DNA of 34,887 nt from Massilia horti (GCF_004614195.1 NZ_SPUM01000050.1:1-34887), one strand, 5' to 3'; shown: positions 26,511 to 34,750, counted from the stretch's first letter. Made by a program: numbers and translations. Notes: a model not told the origin generated them from the letters alone.

Positions 26511-27098
26511 ATGAACAAACGCCAGTTCCTCGGCAGTGCTGCCCTGGCCGCCGCTGCCCTGCCCGCCAGCGGCGCCGCCATGACCATGCGCGGCCCGGCC
26601 CTGCTCACGATCACCGGCGACATCAAGCGCAGCAACCGCGGCGCCCTCGATCCCGTGCTGGACCGCATGATGCACAACCAAAAGATCAGCTTCAGCAAGG
26701 CCCTGGCGCTGGATTTTGCCGCGATCACGGCGCTGCCGGCCGTGACGATCCGGCCGACCCTGGAATACGACAGCAAGCCGCACGCGCTGCACGGCCCGTT
26801 GCTGCTGGACGTGCTGGCACTGGCCGGGGCGCGGCCCGGCGATGCCGCCAAGCTCGTGCTGCGCGCGGTCGACGGTTATGCGGCCGCGCTGACGGTCGCG
26901 CAGGCGCGCGAGCGGCGCTTCATCGTGGCCACCCACCTCGACGGCCAGCCGATTCCGCTGGGTGGCGTGGGGCCGCTATGGGCGGTGTACGACGCCGACC
27001 GGGTGCCGGAGATGGCGGCCAAGCCACTGCCCGAGCGCTTCGCGTCGTGCCCGTGGGCCCTGTATCACATGGAAGTGGAAGGGAATGCTCAGGCGTAG
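26511..27098 (+). CDS. molybdopterin-binding-domain protein, exported, lacking the usual cysteine ligand
   Basis: The 195-residue protein begins MNKRQFLGSAALAAAALPASGA, a Tat-like signal with KR instead of RR. The rest resembles the sulfite oxidase/YedY molybdopterin domain: DFAAITALPAVTIR, HGPLLLDVLALAGA, VDGYAAALTV and the closing block GGVGPLWAVYDAD...CPWALYHMEV. The only cysteine (about residue 181) is near the C-terminus, not in the middle where the molybdenum ligand sits in sulfite oxidase, so the cofactor may be absent or bound differently. Its last ten bases overlap the end of the convergent gene. The function is not known; a periplasmic oxidoreductase is one guess. Confidence 0.75.
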   Translation: MNKRQFLGSAALAAAALPASGAAMTMRGPALLTITGDIKRSNRGALDPVLDRMMHNQKISFSKALALDFAAITALPAVTIRPTLEYDSKPHALHGPLLLDVLALAGARPGDAAKLVLRAVDGYAAALTVAQARERRFIVATHLDGQPIPLGGVGPLWAVYDADRVPEMAAKPLPERFASCPWALYHMEVEGNAQA

Positions 27099-27451
27099 GC
27101 TTCGGCCAGCGTCATCACGCGCGGCGTGATCTGGATGCCGAAGTTGCCAAACAAGGTGTCGATCGCGGCCAGGTTGGCCGAGCATTCCTCGGATTTCCAG
27201 CCGTTGAACAGGTCGGTGCCGTTCTTCTGGAAATGCAGGTCGAGCACCTTGCCCTTGTCCTTGTGCGTGTAGCTCTGCTGGAAGGTGTTCTGGAAACCCA
27301 GCTCCGCCAGCGCGGTCAGCACCGCGTTGGGCGGATTGTCGGGGTCGGTCGCCATGAAGATGCCAAAGGTTTTTCCCGGCGGTTTGGCCGCGACGTCGAC
27401 TTCATAAATGCCAGGCGCCTTGGTCACGCTGGTGCTCTTCAAGAATAACAT
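27089..27451 (-). CDS. conserved-looking hypothetical protein, 120 residues
   Basis: I do not recognise the family. The protein is soluble, with no signal peptide and no membrane segment, and has alternating strands and helices: SVTKAPGIYEVDVA, GIFMATDPDNPPNAVLTALAELGFQ, HKDKGKVLDLHFQKNG and NLAAIDTLFGNFGIQITP. The start ATG 27451 is supported by GGAGG eight bases upstream. The tail overlaps the end of the convergent oxidoreductase-like gene by ten bases. A single Cys is present. The coding pattern matches its neighbours, so it is probably a real gene. Confidence 0.6.
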   Translation of the reverse strand: MLFLKSTSVTKAPGIYEVDVAAKPPGKTFGIFMATDPDNPPNAVLTALAELGFQNTFQQSYTHKDKGKVLDLHFQKNGTDLFNGWKSEECSANLAAIDTLFGNFGIQITPRVMTLAEAYA

Positions 27452-27575
27452 TGTGGGTTCCTCCATCCCCCGCTCCGGCAACACCGCAGCGGGACTTAGG
27501 TTTTTGAATGCTCATTAGGGCTAAGCTTATTGCCTAAGAGGAACTTTGTCGATGCTTTAAAGAAGATTTTTTGCC

Positions 27576-27953
27576 TTAGTGCAAGAGCAGACCGACGACT
27601 GTGCCTAAGATCAACAATCCGCTGGCAATCATTCCCAGCACAAAGCCCGCCTCGCGTTTGGCGGGGTCGCGATAGTAGCCCCGCGCGTACAGGACGCGCG
27701 CGAGGCACCACAGCAGTCCGCCCGCCGCCGCCCAGGCGTCGCCCAGAAAATAGGCACAAGTGTACAGCGGCGCCAACACCAGCGGCAGCTGTTCCAGCGT
27801 ATTGGCCTGCACCCGCATGGCGCTCCGGAACCCCAGCGGACCGTCCATCGCTGGCGCCGGCACCTTGTACTTGACCCTTGCCCGCGCGGCGTTCACGCCG
27901 GTCCACAGATACACCGCGAGCACGACGAGCGTCGTCCAGCCTGTCAATTGCAT
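27576..27953 (-). CDS. MAPEG family membrane protein
   Basis: The 125-residue protein has four predicted helices and belongs to the MAPEG group (membrane-associated proteins in eicosanoid and glutathione metabolism). The signature RVQANTLEQLPLVLAPLYTCAYF (residues 47-69) matches the family's RAxxNxxE motif. Bacterial members are often glutathione transferases or peroxidases by homology, but activity here is unproven. AAGGAG four bases before the ATG supports the start. It is 37 bases after the DUF2520 gene stop on the same strand and could be cotranscribed. Glutathione would be available, since gshA is present in this window. Confidence 0.85.
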   Translation of the reverse strand: MQLTGWTTLVVLAVYLWTGVNAARARVKYKVPAPAMDGPLGFRSAMRVQANTLEQLPLVLAPLYTCAYFLGDAWAAAGGLLWCLARVLYARGYYRDPAKREAGFVLGMIASGLLILGTVVGLLLH

Positions 27954-27990
27954 AAAACTCCTTCATTGGTTTAACGGAAAATGGATAACC

Positions 27991-28821
27991 CTAGCCGCGT
28001 TCGCGCTTGCGCCGCGCAAGGTCGCTCGTGGCGGCGACCAGGGCCTGGTACAGCTCTGCGGTCGGCTCGTCCCAGCTTGCCAGCGCCGCCTGCTGGCGCG
28101 CCACGGTGGCCATGTCGCCACGCGCGACCGGACCGGAAAGCGCCGCCTCCGGACCGAGCCGGAACACGTTGGCCAGCGTTTCACTGGCGAGCGGCCGCGC
28201 CAGCTCGCGCGCCACCTGCTCCGGCACGCCGGCCGCCTGGTAGGCGCGCAGCGCGGCGTCAAGCACCGTGACCAGGTAGTTGGAGGCGAACACGGAGGCG
28301 GCGTGGTAGACAGTCTTGGCGGGCGCGTCGATCGGCACCAGCCGCGCGCCGATCGCCTCGAACGCGCGCGTCAAGAGCGCCAGCGCGTCCGGCTCGCCCT
28401 CGATTCCGCACCAGGTGCCGCCAAAGGCCGCGGCCACCGCATCGGGATCGGCAAAACTCCTCACCGGGTGCACGCTGGCGGTGCGCGCCCCTTTCCTCTC
28501 GGCCGCCTGCAGCTCGCTCGCCGCCTTGGCGCCGCTGCAGTGGAACACCACTGCCTGCCCGAACAGGCCTTGCTGCGCCAACGCGGCGCAGACCGGCGCG
28601 ATCTGGTCGTCGCCGACCGCCAGCATCCACACCTGGGCCGCTCGCAGCTCGCGTGGTGCCGCGACCGCGCGGCCGGCGCCGATGAAGCGCACCGCGTCCT
28701 GCGCGCTGGCGCTTGAACGGGTCAGCACGTCCTGCACTTCGAACACCCCGCTTTGCGCGAACAGCCGGCCCAGCACCCGGCCGACATGGCCGGCGCCGAC
28801 GATATTCAGGGTAGGCGCCAC
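27991..28821 (-). CDS. Rossmann-like and DUF2520 domain protein
   Basis: The 276-residue protein has an N-terminal NAD(P)-binding Rossmann domain (IVGAGHVGRVLGRLF, residues about 7-21) and a C-terminal all-helical DUF2520 domain (SVHPVRSFADP, VYHAASVFASNYLVTVLDAA, ANVFRLGPEAALSGPVARGD). It resembles pyrroline-5-carboxylate reductase (ProC)-like oxidoreductases, and its function is unassigned. The start is GTG at 28821, with a one-base gap after the stop of the upstream DUF924 gene, so translation is coupled. The GTG is preferred because the Rossmann fold begins almost at once. Confidence 0.85.
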   Translation of the reverse strand: MAPTLNIVGAGHVGRVLGRLFAQSGVFEVQDVLTRSSASAQDAVRFIGAGRAVAAPRELRAAQVWMLAVGDDQIAPVCAALAQQGLFGQAVVFHCSGAKAASELQAAERKGARTASVHPVRSFADPDAVAAAFGGTWCGIEGEPDALALLTRAFEAIGARLVPIDAPAKTVYHAASVFASNYLVTVLDAALRAYQAAGVPEQVARELARPLASETLANVFRLGPEAALSGPVARGDMATVARQQAALASWDEPTAELYQALVAATSDLARRKRERG

Positions 28822-28822
28822 G

Positions 28823-29401
28823 TCAGAATCCGGAGCCGGGCTGTTTCAGGTACTCGAGTTCGTCCGGCGTCGAGGCCCGCCCCAGGATGGCATTACGGTG
28901 CGGGAAACGGCCGAAGCGCGCGATCACGCCACGGTGGCGGTGCGCGTAATCGAGCGAGCTTTCGAAGCCCTCATGCTCGCGCGCCAGAGCCGTGAACAGT
29001 TCGACCGACTGCTCCTGCGCACGCGCGTCCTCCGCGTGCTCGAAAGGCATGTAGGCGAAGCAGCGCTGGACCGGGGCCAAGCTGCGGTCGGCGCCGCTTT
29101 CAACCAAGCCGCGCGCGGCGGCCAGCGCCAGCGCGTCGCCGGCGAAGGCGCCTGGCGTGCCGCGCCACGCGTTGCGCGTGAGCTGGTCGAGCACGATGAT
29201 CCGCGCCAGCGTTCCCGCCGGGCCCTCGGCATCCCAGTCACGCAGGCCGCCTGCGACCGCCTGCGCGATCACGGGGCCGAACCGCTCGCGGACCGTGTCA
29301 TCGAAATGCCCGTCCTTGCGGAACCATTCCTTGCGCTCCTTGCCGTGTCCTTCATCATCCTGGTGCAGGAACCAGAAATCCAATACCTCCTGTGCCTTCA
29401 T
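28823..29401 (-). CDS. DUF924 family protein
   Basis: The 192-residue soluble protein belongs to DUF924, a helical, TPR-like family found widely in proteobacteria and without a known role. Typical features are VLDFWFLHQDD near the N-terminus, WFRKDGHFDDTVRERF, IIVLDQLTRNAWRGTPGAFAGD, YMPFEHAED, AHRHRGVIARFGRFPHRNAILGR and the final TPDELEYLKQPGSGF. The start ATG at 29401 begins MKAQEVLDFW as in relatives. It is translationally coupled to the DUF2520 gene downstream and follows the MgtC-like gene after 27 bases. Confidence 0.88.
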   Translation of the reverse strand: MKAQEVLDFWFLHQDDEGHGKERKEWFRKDGHFDDTVRERFGPVIAQAVAGGLRDWDAEGPAGTLARIIVLDQLTRNAWRGTPGAFAGDALALAAARGLVESGADRSLAPVQRCFAYMPFEHAEDARAQEQSVELFTALAREHEGFESSLDYAHRHRGVIARFGRFPHRNAILGRASTPDELEYLKQPGSGF

Positions 29402-29428
29402 CTCTTGTCATCCCGATTGTTGTTGTTA

Positions 29429-30172
29429 TCAGTTGCGTGCATGCGAGAGCAAAAAGCCCTCGATGCCTTCAAATTTCGACAGCTCGTCGGCCAGTTCCGA
29501 CAGCGGCGCGCCACTGTGCTTGGAAAGCGCCAGCGCGACGAAGCGCCATTCCTGCACGCCGTCCTTGAAGCCGATGGTGAGCGAGCCGCCCGCGATCTCA
29601 TAGCCGCGTTCAAGCGCGATCCGGCGCAGCACCTCCTCGCGCGGCCTGTAGCCGGGCACGAAGCGCATGGAGACCGCCAGCGCGTGGCGCGACGGCAGTA
29701 TCGCCTCGACCCGGTTCAGGTAGATCATGATCATCGCCGCGATGAACGCCAGCGCAATCCCCGCCAGGTAAAAGCCGACGCCGACCAGGATCCCGATCAC
29801 CGACGAGGTCCAGATCGAGGCCGCCGTGGTCAGGCCGCTGATGTTGAAGCCCTCGCGCATGATGACCCCCGCGCCGAGGAAGCCGATACCCGTCACCACT
29901 CCCTGGATCACGCGGGTCGGGTCGGTCGTCAGCAGCGAATCGCCGTGCCCGCCGAACCAGAAGTTCGGATAGCCGGCGATGATGGTGAGCGCGGCCGATG
30001 CCATGCACACCAGGCCGTAAGTGCGCATTCCGGCTGCGCGGCCGTGATACGAGCGCTCGTAGCCGACCATGAGGCCGAGCAGCAGCGCGCCGATGATGTT
30101 CAGCAGGATCAGGCCATTGGTGGCCAATTCGGTTTTCGACCAATACGCGGCCAACACATCGAACCAGGACAT
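29429..30172 (-). CDS. MgtC/SapB family membrane protein
   Basis: The 247-residue inner-membrane protein has about five hydrophobic segments in its first 150 residues and a C-terminal cytoplasmic part resembling an ACT-like domain (from about 165). Family blocks are GYERSYHGRAAGMRTYGLV, GVVTGIGFLGAGVIMREG and GLTTAASIWTSSVIG. MgtC proteins influence magnesium homeostasis and F-type ATP synthase in pathogens; the function here is only inferred. I start at ATG 30172 because GGAAAG lies seven bases upstream, not at 30199, nine codons earlier. It follows the small protein gene by 31 bases. Confidence 0.9.
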   Translation of the reverse strand: MSWFDVLAAYWSKTELATNGLILLNIIGALLLGLMVGYERSYHGRAAGMRTYGLVCMASAALTIIAGYPNFWFGGHGDSLLTTDPTRVIQGVVTGIGFLGAGVIMREGFNISGLTTAASIWTSSVIGILVGVGFYLAGIALAFIAAMIMIYLNRVEAILPSRHALAVSMRFVPGYRPREEVLRRIALERGYEIAGGSLTIGFKDGVQEWRFVALALSKHSGAPLSELADELSKFEGIEGFLLSHARN

Positions 30173-30203
30173 ATGCAGCTTTCCGGCGCAGCGCGCCAAA
30201 GGC

Positions 30204-30461
30204 TCAAGGCTTTTTCTTCAGCTGTTTTTCGAACGCCAGGTCGTGCTTGCCGACCCGTTTTTCGACCTGGGGTCCGAGGCCGTCGACAAACGCGACGAAT
30301 TCGTCCAGTTCGAGCGCGGGGCACAGCGGCGGCGCGCCGGGGCGCTCGGCCAGGAAGAACAGGCCGTCGCCGGTGCGCGCCATCGAATAGCCGTTGTTCC
30401 CGCTGCGCTTTTTCAGGCGCTCGACGGCGGCGCTGGCGCGGGTGGAGCGTGCGCCTGCCAT
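30204..30461 (-). CDS. small hypothetical protein, 85 residues, coupled to the aminopeptidase
   Basis: I do not recognise it with certainty. It is 85 residues, basic, with KKRSGNNGYSMARTGDGLFFL near the N-terminal third, ALELDEFVAFVDGLGPQVEKRV in the middle and EKQLKKKP at the end. ATG 30461 overlaps the stop of the upstream aminopeptidase gene as TGATG, and GAGG lies just upstream, so it is very likely translated by coupling. The open frame extends upstream inside the aminopeptidase, but that part is a shadow. There is no signal peptide or membrane segment. Confidence 0.65.
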   Translation of the reverse strand: MAGARSTRASAAVERLKKRSGNNGYSMARTGDGLFFLAERPGAPPLCPALELDEFVAFVDGLGPQVEKRVGKHDLAFEKQLKKKP

Positions 30462-32278
30462 CAGATCGCCCTCGTGCGCTGTTCGAGCCAGTCGCGCGCC
30501 GCCCCCGACACGTGCGAATTCAAGCGTGCGCGCACGGTCTCGTGATAGCCGTTGAGCCACGCGGCCTCGTCGCCACGCAGCAGCGACAGGTCGATGCAGC
30601 GGGTGTCGATCGGGCACAGCGTCAGCGTTTCGAAGCCGAGGTATTCGCCGAATTCGGTGCTCTGCTCCACGCGATTGCATACCAGGTTCTCGATGCGGAT
30701 GCCCCAGTGGCCCGGCCGGTAGATGCCCGGTTCAATCGAGGTGATCATGCCCGGCTCCATGGCGGTATGCGGATCGGGCGGCGTGCTGGGCGAGATCGAC
30801 TGCGGCCCCTCGTGCACGTTGAGGAAGTAGCCGACGCCGTGGCCGGTGCCATGGCCATAGTCGATACCGGCAGCCCAGATCGGCGCGCGCGCGATCGCAT
30901 CCAACATCGGCGAACGCGTACCGCGCGGGAAGCGTGCGGAGGAAAGCGCGATCAGGCCCTTGAGCACCAGGGTGAAATCGCGCTTTTGCGCGGCGCTGGG
31001 CGTACCGACCGGGACCACACGCGTGATGTCGGTGGTGCCGCCGACGTACTGGCCGCCGGAGTCGATCAGCAGCAAGCCGTCGCCTTCGATCACGGCGCAG
31101 GATGCCGGCTGCGCGCGGTAGTGCATGATGGCGCCGTTCGAATTAAAGCCGGCAATCGTGGCAAAGCTGGGGCTGACAAAGCCCGGCCGGCGCGCACGCG
31201 CAGCCGTGATGTGCTCGTCGATCGCCACTTCGGTGAGCGGTGCGCGCTGCGGGTCGGCCAGCACGGACTCGAGCCAGGCGAAGAACTCGCACAGCGCCGC
31301 GCCGTCCTGCTCCATCGTCGCGCGCACGTGGCGAACTTCCGCTTCCGACTTGCGCGACTTGGCGTAGGTGGTCGGATTGACCGCCTCGACCACGCGCACG
31401 TCATTGGCGACGGCGGCACGCATGCCGGACGTGATGCGGCGCGGGTCGACCAGCAGAGTGCTACCGGCCGGCAGCGCGGCCAGTGCCGCGGCCGCGTCCT
31501 CGTAGCGCGCGACGCGCACGTTATCCTCGAGCAGGCGTTCGCGCAGTTCGGGCGACACCTTGCCGTCGGCGACAAACAGGGTCGCGTGTTCCGGCTCGAC
31601 CAGCGCGTGCGCCACGAACACCGGATTAAAGCTGACGTCCGATCCGCGCAGGTTGAACAGATACGCGATGTCGTCGAGGGTGGAGATGAAATGGCGATCG
31701 GCGCCCAGCTTGTCCATCGCGGCGCGCGTCTCGGCCAGCTTGGCGGCGCGCGGCATCGTGGCGTACGGCTCGCTGTGCTCGAACAGCGGGTCCTGCGGCA
31801 GCGCCGGACGGTCCTCCCACACCTCGTCCAGCAGGTCGATGTCGGTGCGCAGCTTGACGCCGTGGCTTGACAACGCATCGGCCAGTTGGCGCGCGACGGC
31901 CAAGCCGAGCACGCGCGCGTCCACCGCCACGTTCTCCCCGCTGGCCATGTTCGCCGCCAGCCAGTCGATGTGCTGCAGGCTCGCGCCGGACGGAATCTTC
32001 ATCAGCGAAATGTCGCTGCCGGCCAGCTCCTGCTCGGCCTGGGTCCAATAGCGGCCGTCGGTCCACACGCCAGCGAAATCCTTGGTCGCGATGAAGGTGC
32101 CGACCGAACCGGTAAAGGCCGACATCCACTCGCGGCCCTTCCAACGGCCGGGCAGGTATTCGGACAGGTGCGGGTCGCTCGACGGCACGATGAAGGCGTC
32201 GATGCCGTGGCGCACCATTGCGGCGCGCAGTTGCTCCAGACGGGCGGCGCGAGCCTTGTTCGGGTCGGTGATCGGCAT
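30461..32278 (-). CDS. M24 family Xaa-Pro aminopeptidase
   Basis: The 605-residue protein is a metallopeptidase related to aminopeptidase P, removing N-terminal residues before proline. Two N-terminal creatinase-like domains (IVPSSDPHLSEYLPGRWKGREWMSAFTGSVG...) are followed by the pita-bread catalytic domain with LLIDSGGQYVGGTTDITRV (two Asp ligands), GHGTGHGVGYFLNVHEGPQ (His) and TSIEPGIYRPGHWGIRIENLV (two Glu). All metal-ligand positions appear intact. The size is that of the long eukaryote-like subfamily. ATG 32278 was chosen because the family begins MP..., but its ribosome-binding site is weak; longer versions would reach the divergent gene region. The next gene downstream starts inside its stop. 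Confidence 0.9.
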   Translation of the reverse strand: MPITDPNKARAARLEQLRAAMVRHGIDAFIVPSSDPHLSEYLPGRWKGREWMSAFTGSVGTFIATKDFAGVWTDGRYWTQAEQELAGSDISLMKIPSGASLQHIDWLAANMASGENVAVDARVLGLAVARQLADALSSHGVKLRTDIDLLDEVWEDRPALPQDPLFEHSEPYATMPRAAKLAETRAAMDKLGADRHFISTLDDIAYLFNLRGSDVSFNPVFVAHALVEPEHATLFVADGKVSPELRERLLEDNVRVARYEDAAAALAALPAGSTLLVDPRRITSGMRAAVANDVRVVEAVNPTTYAKSRKSEAEVRHVRATMEQDGAALCEFFAWLESVLADPQRAPLTEVAIDEHITAARARRPGFVSPSFATIAGFNSNGAIMHYRAQPASCAVIEGDGLLLIDSGGQYVGGTTDITRVVPVGTPSAAQKRDFTLVLKGLIALSSARFPRGTRSPMLDAIARAPIWAAGIDYGHGTGHGVGYFLNVHEGPQSISPSTPPDPHTAMEPGMITSIEPGIYRPGHWGIRIENLVCNRVEQSTEFGEYLGFETLTLCPIDTRCIDLSLLRGDEAAWLNGYHETVRARLNSHVSGAARDWLEQRTRAI

Positions 32279-32509
32279 GGCTACTGAATTAGTCAAAAAG
32301 ATATCGGAACACTTGTGCAAACTTCTATCATACTCGTTATCTTGAGCGCCGCTGCCCCTCCTGTGGAAGAACATCAACACAGCGGCGGGTGGGAGGAGGC
32401 ACATGGCTGCGGCATGACGGCGCCAATGTCAAAGTTGTATGATACCGACGCGCCTGCCTGCTATCCGCTGATGCACCGCTCATATCCCCATCACCTGAAC
32501 GGAGACGAC

Positions 32510-32869
32510 ATGGACATCGAAGCCGCGAAGAAGCTGTGCCGCAGCTTTCCTGGCAGTACCGAGGACATCAAGTGGGGTGCCGATCTGGTGTTTTCAGTGG
32601 GTGGCAAGATGTTCGCGGTGACCGGCAACGCAGTGCCGGCCGAGGGCATCAGTTTCAAGGTCGACGATCACCGCTTTCTGGAACTGACCGATCGTCCCGG
32701 CTTCGTGCCGTCGCCTTACCTGGCGCGCGCCAAATGGGTGCGGGTGAGTGCCGATGCGCCGCTCGGCGAGATTGAGGCGGCCGAGCTGCTCAAGCGTTCG
32801 TGGGAGCTGGTGTTCGGCAAGCTGACAAAAAAGTTGCAGGGCGAGATTCTGGCCGCTGCCGATGCCTGA
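32510..32869 (+). CDS. MmcQ/YjbR family protein
   Basis: The 119-residue protein belongs to the MmcQ/YjbR family, a CyaY-like fold with proposed DNA binding that is not biochemically settled. Motifs visible are MDIEAAKKLCRSFPGSTEDIKWGADLVFSVGGKMFAV, GISFKVDDHRFLELTDRPGFVPSPYLARAKWVRV, and a C-terminal helix LLKRSWELVFGKLTKKL. ATG 32510 has GGAG at 32501-32504. It is divergent from the aminopeptidase. The 231 bases between the two starts contain a TATGAT on the minus strand near 32330 that could serve the aminopeptidase. Confidence 0.87.
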   Translation: MDIEAAKKLCRSFPGSTEDIKWGADLVFSVGGKMFAVTGNAVPAEGISFKVDDHRFLELTDRPGFVPSPYLARAKWVRVSADAPLGEIEAAELLKRSWELVFGKLTKKLQGEILAAADA

Positions 32870-32932
32870 ACCAGAAACCCGCTCGTCCTCCAGAATGCCG
32901 CATAATCTGTGCGTTTTTCTTTTCCGAAATTG

Positions 32933-33520
32933 ATGACCATGCAAGATTTTCACATCGCCCGCGCTAACGCCCTGCTCGCGAATGCGCAGCAGATCGTGAG
33001 CCCGGACCAGGTCCAGGCCGCCGTAAGCAATGTCGCCGCCGTGCTGAACCAGCGCTTCAACGAACCGGACGCGCCCTTCCCGCTGGTGCTCGGCGTGATG
33101 GGGGGCGCCGTCGTGTTCACCGGCCAGCTGCTGACACAGCTGTCCTTTCCGCTCGAATTCGACTACATCCACGTCACCCGCTACGGCGACGACGACCGCG
33201 GCGGCGAGGTGGTGTGGAAGGTGATCCCGCGCCAGACCGTGGCCGGACGCACCATCGTCGTCGTTGACGATATTCTCGACGAAGGCGAGACGCTGGCCCA
33301 TGTCAAGCAGCGCCTGCTCGACATGGGGGCGGCCGAAGTCCTCCTCGTCGTATTTGCCGACAAGGAGCTCGGGAAGACCAAGCCGGTGCAGGCCGACATC
33401 GTGGGCCTGACGCTGCCGAACGAATTCGTGGTCGGGTTCGGGATGGACGTGTACGGGTACTGGCGCAATTTGCCGGGGCTGTGGTCGATCGCGGCGGAGG
33501 ATCTGAGCGCGGCGGAGTAA
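32933..33520 (+). CDS. hypoxanthine-guanine phosphoribosyltransferase
   Basis: The 195-residue purine salvage enzyme converts hypoxanthine or guanine and PRPP to IMP or GMP. The PRPP-binding loop is IVVVDDILDEGETL (two acidic residues and a small/hydroxyl loop), and the N-terminal half shows PLVLGVMGGAVVFTGQLL and FDYIHVTRYGDDDRGGEV, which match the HGPRT fold. The C-terminal segment VGFGMDVYGYWRNLPGLW closes over the purine. Start ATG 32933 or 32939 (six bases apart); the first is listed. CATAAT at 32901-32906 may be its -10. A paired REP element separates it from the convergent nitronate monooxygenase. Confidence 0.9.
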   Translation: MTMQDFHIARANALLANAQQIVSPDQVQAAVSNVAAVLNQRFNEPDAPFPLVLGVMGGAVVFTGQLLTQLSFPLEFDYIHVTRYGDDDRGGEVVWKVIPRQTVAGRTIVVVDDILDEGETLAHVKQRLLDMGAAEVLLVVFADKELGKTKPVQADIVGLTLPNEFVVGFGMDVYGYWRNLPGLWSIAAEDLSAAE

Positions 33521-33540
33521 AAACCCGTGTTGCGGCAGTT

Positions 33541-33633
33541 CGTAGGGTGCGCACCTGTGCGCACGCGGTACGGTTGAAAGCTGTTGGCGCTGGTACGCAC
33601 ACGTACCGCGTGCGCACAGGTGCGCACCCTACG
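33541..33633. repeat. BIME: perfect 32-base inverted pair of REPs
   Basis: Bases 33541-33572 and 33602-33633 are exact reverse complements (32 bases each), separated by a 29-base linker. Each arm is a complete REP: GTAG, GGTGCGCAC, CT, GTGCGCAC, GCGG and TACG. D1 is 33542-33568 (+) and D2 is 33606-33632 (-). The linker resembles the units at 23328-23429 in the opposite orientation. It lies between the 3' ends of two convergent genes. Confidence 0.92.
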
Positions 33634-33661
33634 ACGTCCTGCGCACTGGTACGGGCCAAGG

Positions 33662-34618
33662 TCAGGCAGCGCAGAGCCGCCGCTGCGCCGCCCGGTACTC
33701 GGCCTTCAGGCGCTCCACCAGCTCCGCCACCGTCGGCACGTCGTCCATCAGGCCCACGCCCTGCCCCGCGCCCCAGATGTCGCGCCAGGCCTTCGCGCTG
33801 CCCGAGCCGAAACTCATCTTGCTCTTGTCCGATTGCGGCAGCGCGTCCGGATCGAGCCCGGCATTGACGATCGAACTGCGCAGGTAGTTCCCGTGCACCC
33901 CCGTGAACAGGTTGGTGTAGATGATGTCGGCCGCCGACGATTCGAGGATCGCCTGCCGGTACGCATCGCTGACGTTCGACTCGCGCGAGGCCAGCCAGCG
34001 CGAGCCGATGTAGGCGAAGTCCGCGCCCATCGCCTGCGCGGCGAGGATCGCGTCGCCGGTCGCGATTGAGCCCGACAGCGCGAGCAGGCCCTTGAAGAAG
34101 CGCCGTACCTCGCCCACCAGCGCGAACGGCGACAGCGCCCCAGCGTGGCCGCCAGCGCCAGCCGCAACCAGGATCAGCCCGTCCACGCCGGCCTCCAACG
34201 CCTTCTCGGCGTGGCGGATCGAGATCACATCGTGCAGTACGATGCCCCCGTACGCGTGCACCGCGTCGAGCATCTCTCGCGGCGGTGCGCGCAGGGACGA
34301 AATGATGATCGGGACCCGGTGCTTCACGCATACCGCCACGTCGTGTTCGAGGCGGTCATTCGACTGGTGCACGATCTGGTTCACCGCGATCGGCCCCACG
34401 GCCGCATCCGGATTGGCCTCGCGGTACTCGGAGAGCTCGCGCTGCAGGCTTGTCAGCCACGTGTCGAGCAGCTCGGCGGGACGCGCGTTCAGCGCCGGGA
34501 ACGACCCGACGATGCCGGCCTTGCACTGCGCCGCCACCAGCGCCGGACCGCTCGCGATGAACATCGGCGAGGCGATGACGGGAAGGGTCAGTTGTTGCAG
34601 CACGGCGGGTAGCGTCAT
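33662..34618 (-). CDS. nitronate monooxygenase family flavoprotein
   Basis: The 318-residue FMN enzyme has a TIM-barrel fold (2-nitropropane dioxygenase/nitronate monooxygenase family) that oxidises nitronates to carbonyl compounds. Typical blocks are LPVIASPMFIASGPALVAA, CKAGIVGSFPALNARP, IIISSLRAPP, GVDGLILVAAGAGGHAGALSPFALVGEVRRFF (the phosphate- and flavin-binding GxGGHAG motif) and AQAMGADFAYIGSRWLAS. ATG 34618 has GAGGG five bases upstream. The length fits the bacterial class I-like group. It is convergent with the phosphoribosyltransferase and stops 28 bases from the REP pair. Confidence 0.92.
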   Translation of the reverse strand: MTLPAVLQQLTLPVIASPMFIASGPALVAAQCKAGIVGSFPALNARPAELLDTWLTSLQRELSEYREANPDAAVGPIAVNQIVHQSNDRLEHDVAVCVKHRVPIIISSLRAPPREMLDAVHAYGGIVLHDVISIRHAEKALEAGVDGLILVAAGAGGHAGALSPFALVGEVRRFFKGLLALSGSIATGDAILAAQAMGADFAYIGSRWLASRESNVSDAYRQAILESSAADIIYTNLFTGVHGNYLRSSIVNAGLDPDALPQSDKSKMSFGSGSAKAWRDIWGAGQGVGLMDDVPTVAELVERLKAEYRAAQRRLCAA

Positions 34619-34720
34619 GAAGGCCCTCAGGCAGTGATTGATCGGATCGGCTGCGGGCCATTATGGGCGAGAAAAGCACGACCGTGCTAGATTTTGCCCT
34701 CTAAAAATTTGCGCTGGAGC

Positions 34721-34750
34721 GTAGGGTGGGCGGGTCCTCCCGCCCACGCG
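34721..34750 (+). repeat. REP-like palindrome F (variant stem)
   Basis: GTAGGGTG foot, then stem GTGGGCGGG / CCCGCCCAC (nine pairs), loop TCCT, then GCG. The feet agree with the other REPs, but the inner stem is GC-rich and different on both sides. It lies upstream of the nitronate monooxygenase gene. Confidence 0.65.

Noticed and set aside
28316..31870. Plus-strand open frame of 1184 codons
   Set aside because: It is antisense to DUF2520, DUF924, MgtC-like and aminopeptidase genes, which have clear family motifs; long antisense frames are common in high-GC DNA, and its translation is Arg/Gln/His-rich.
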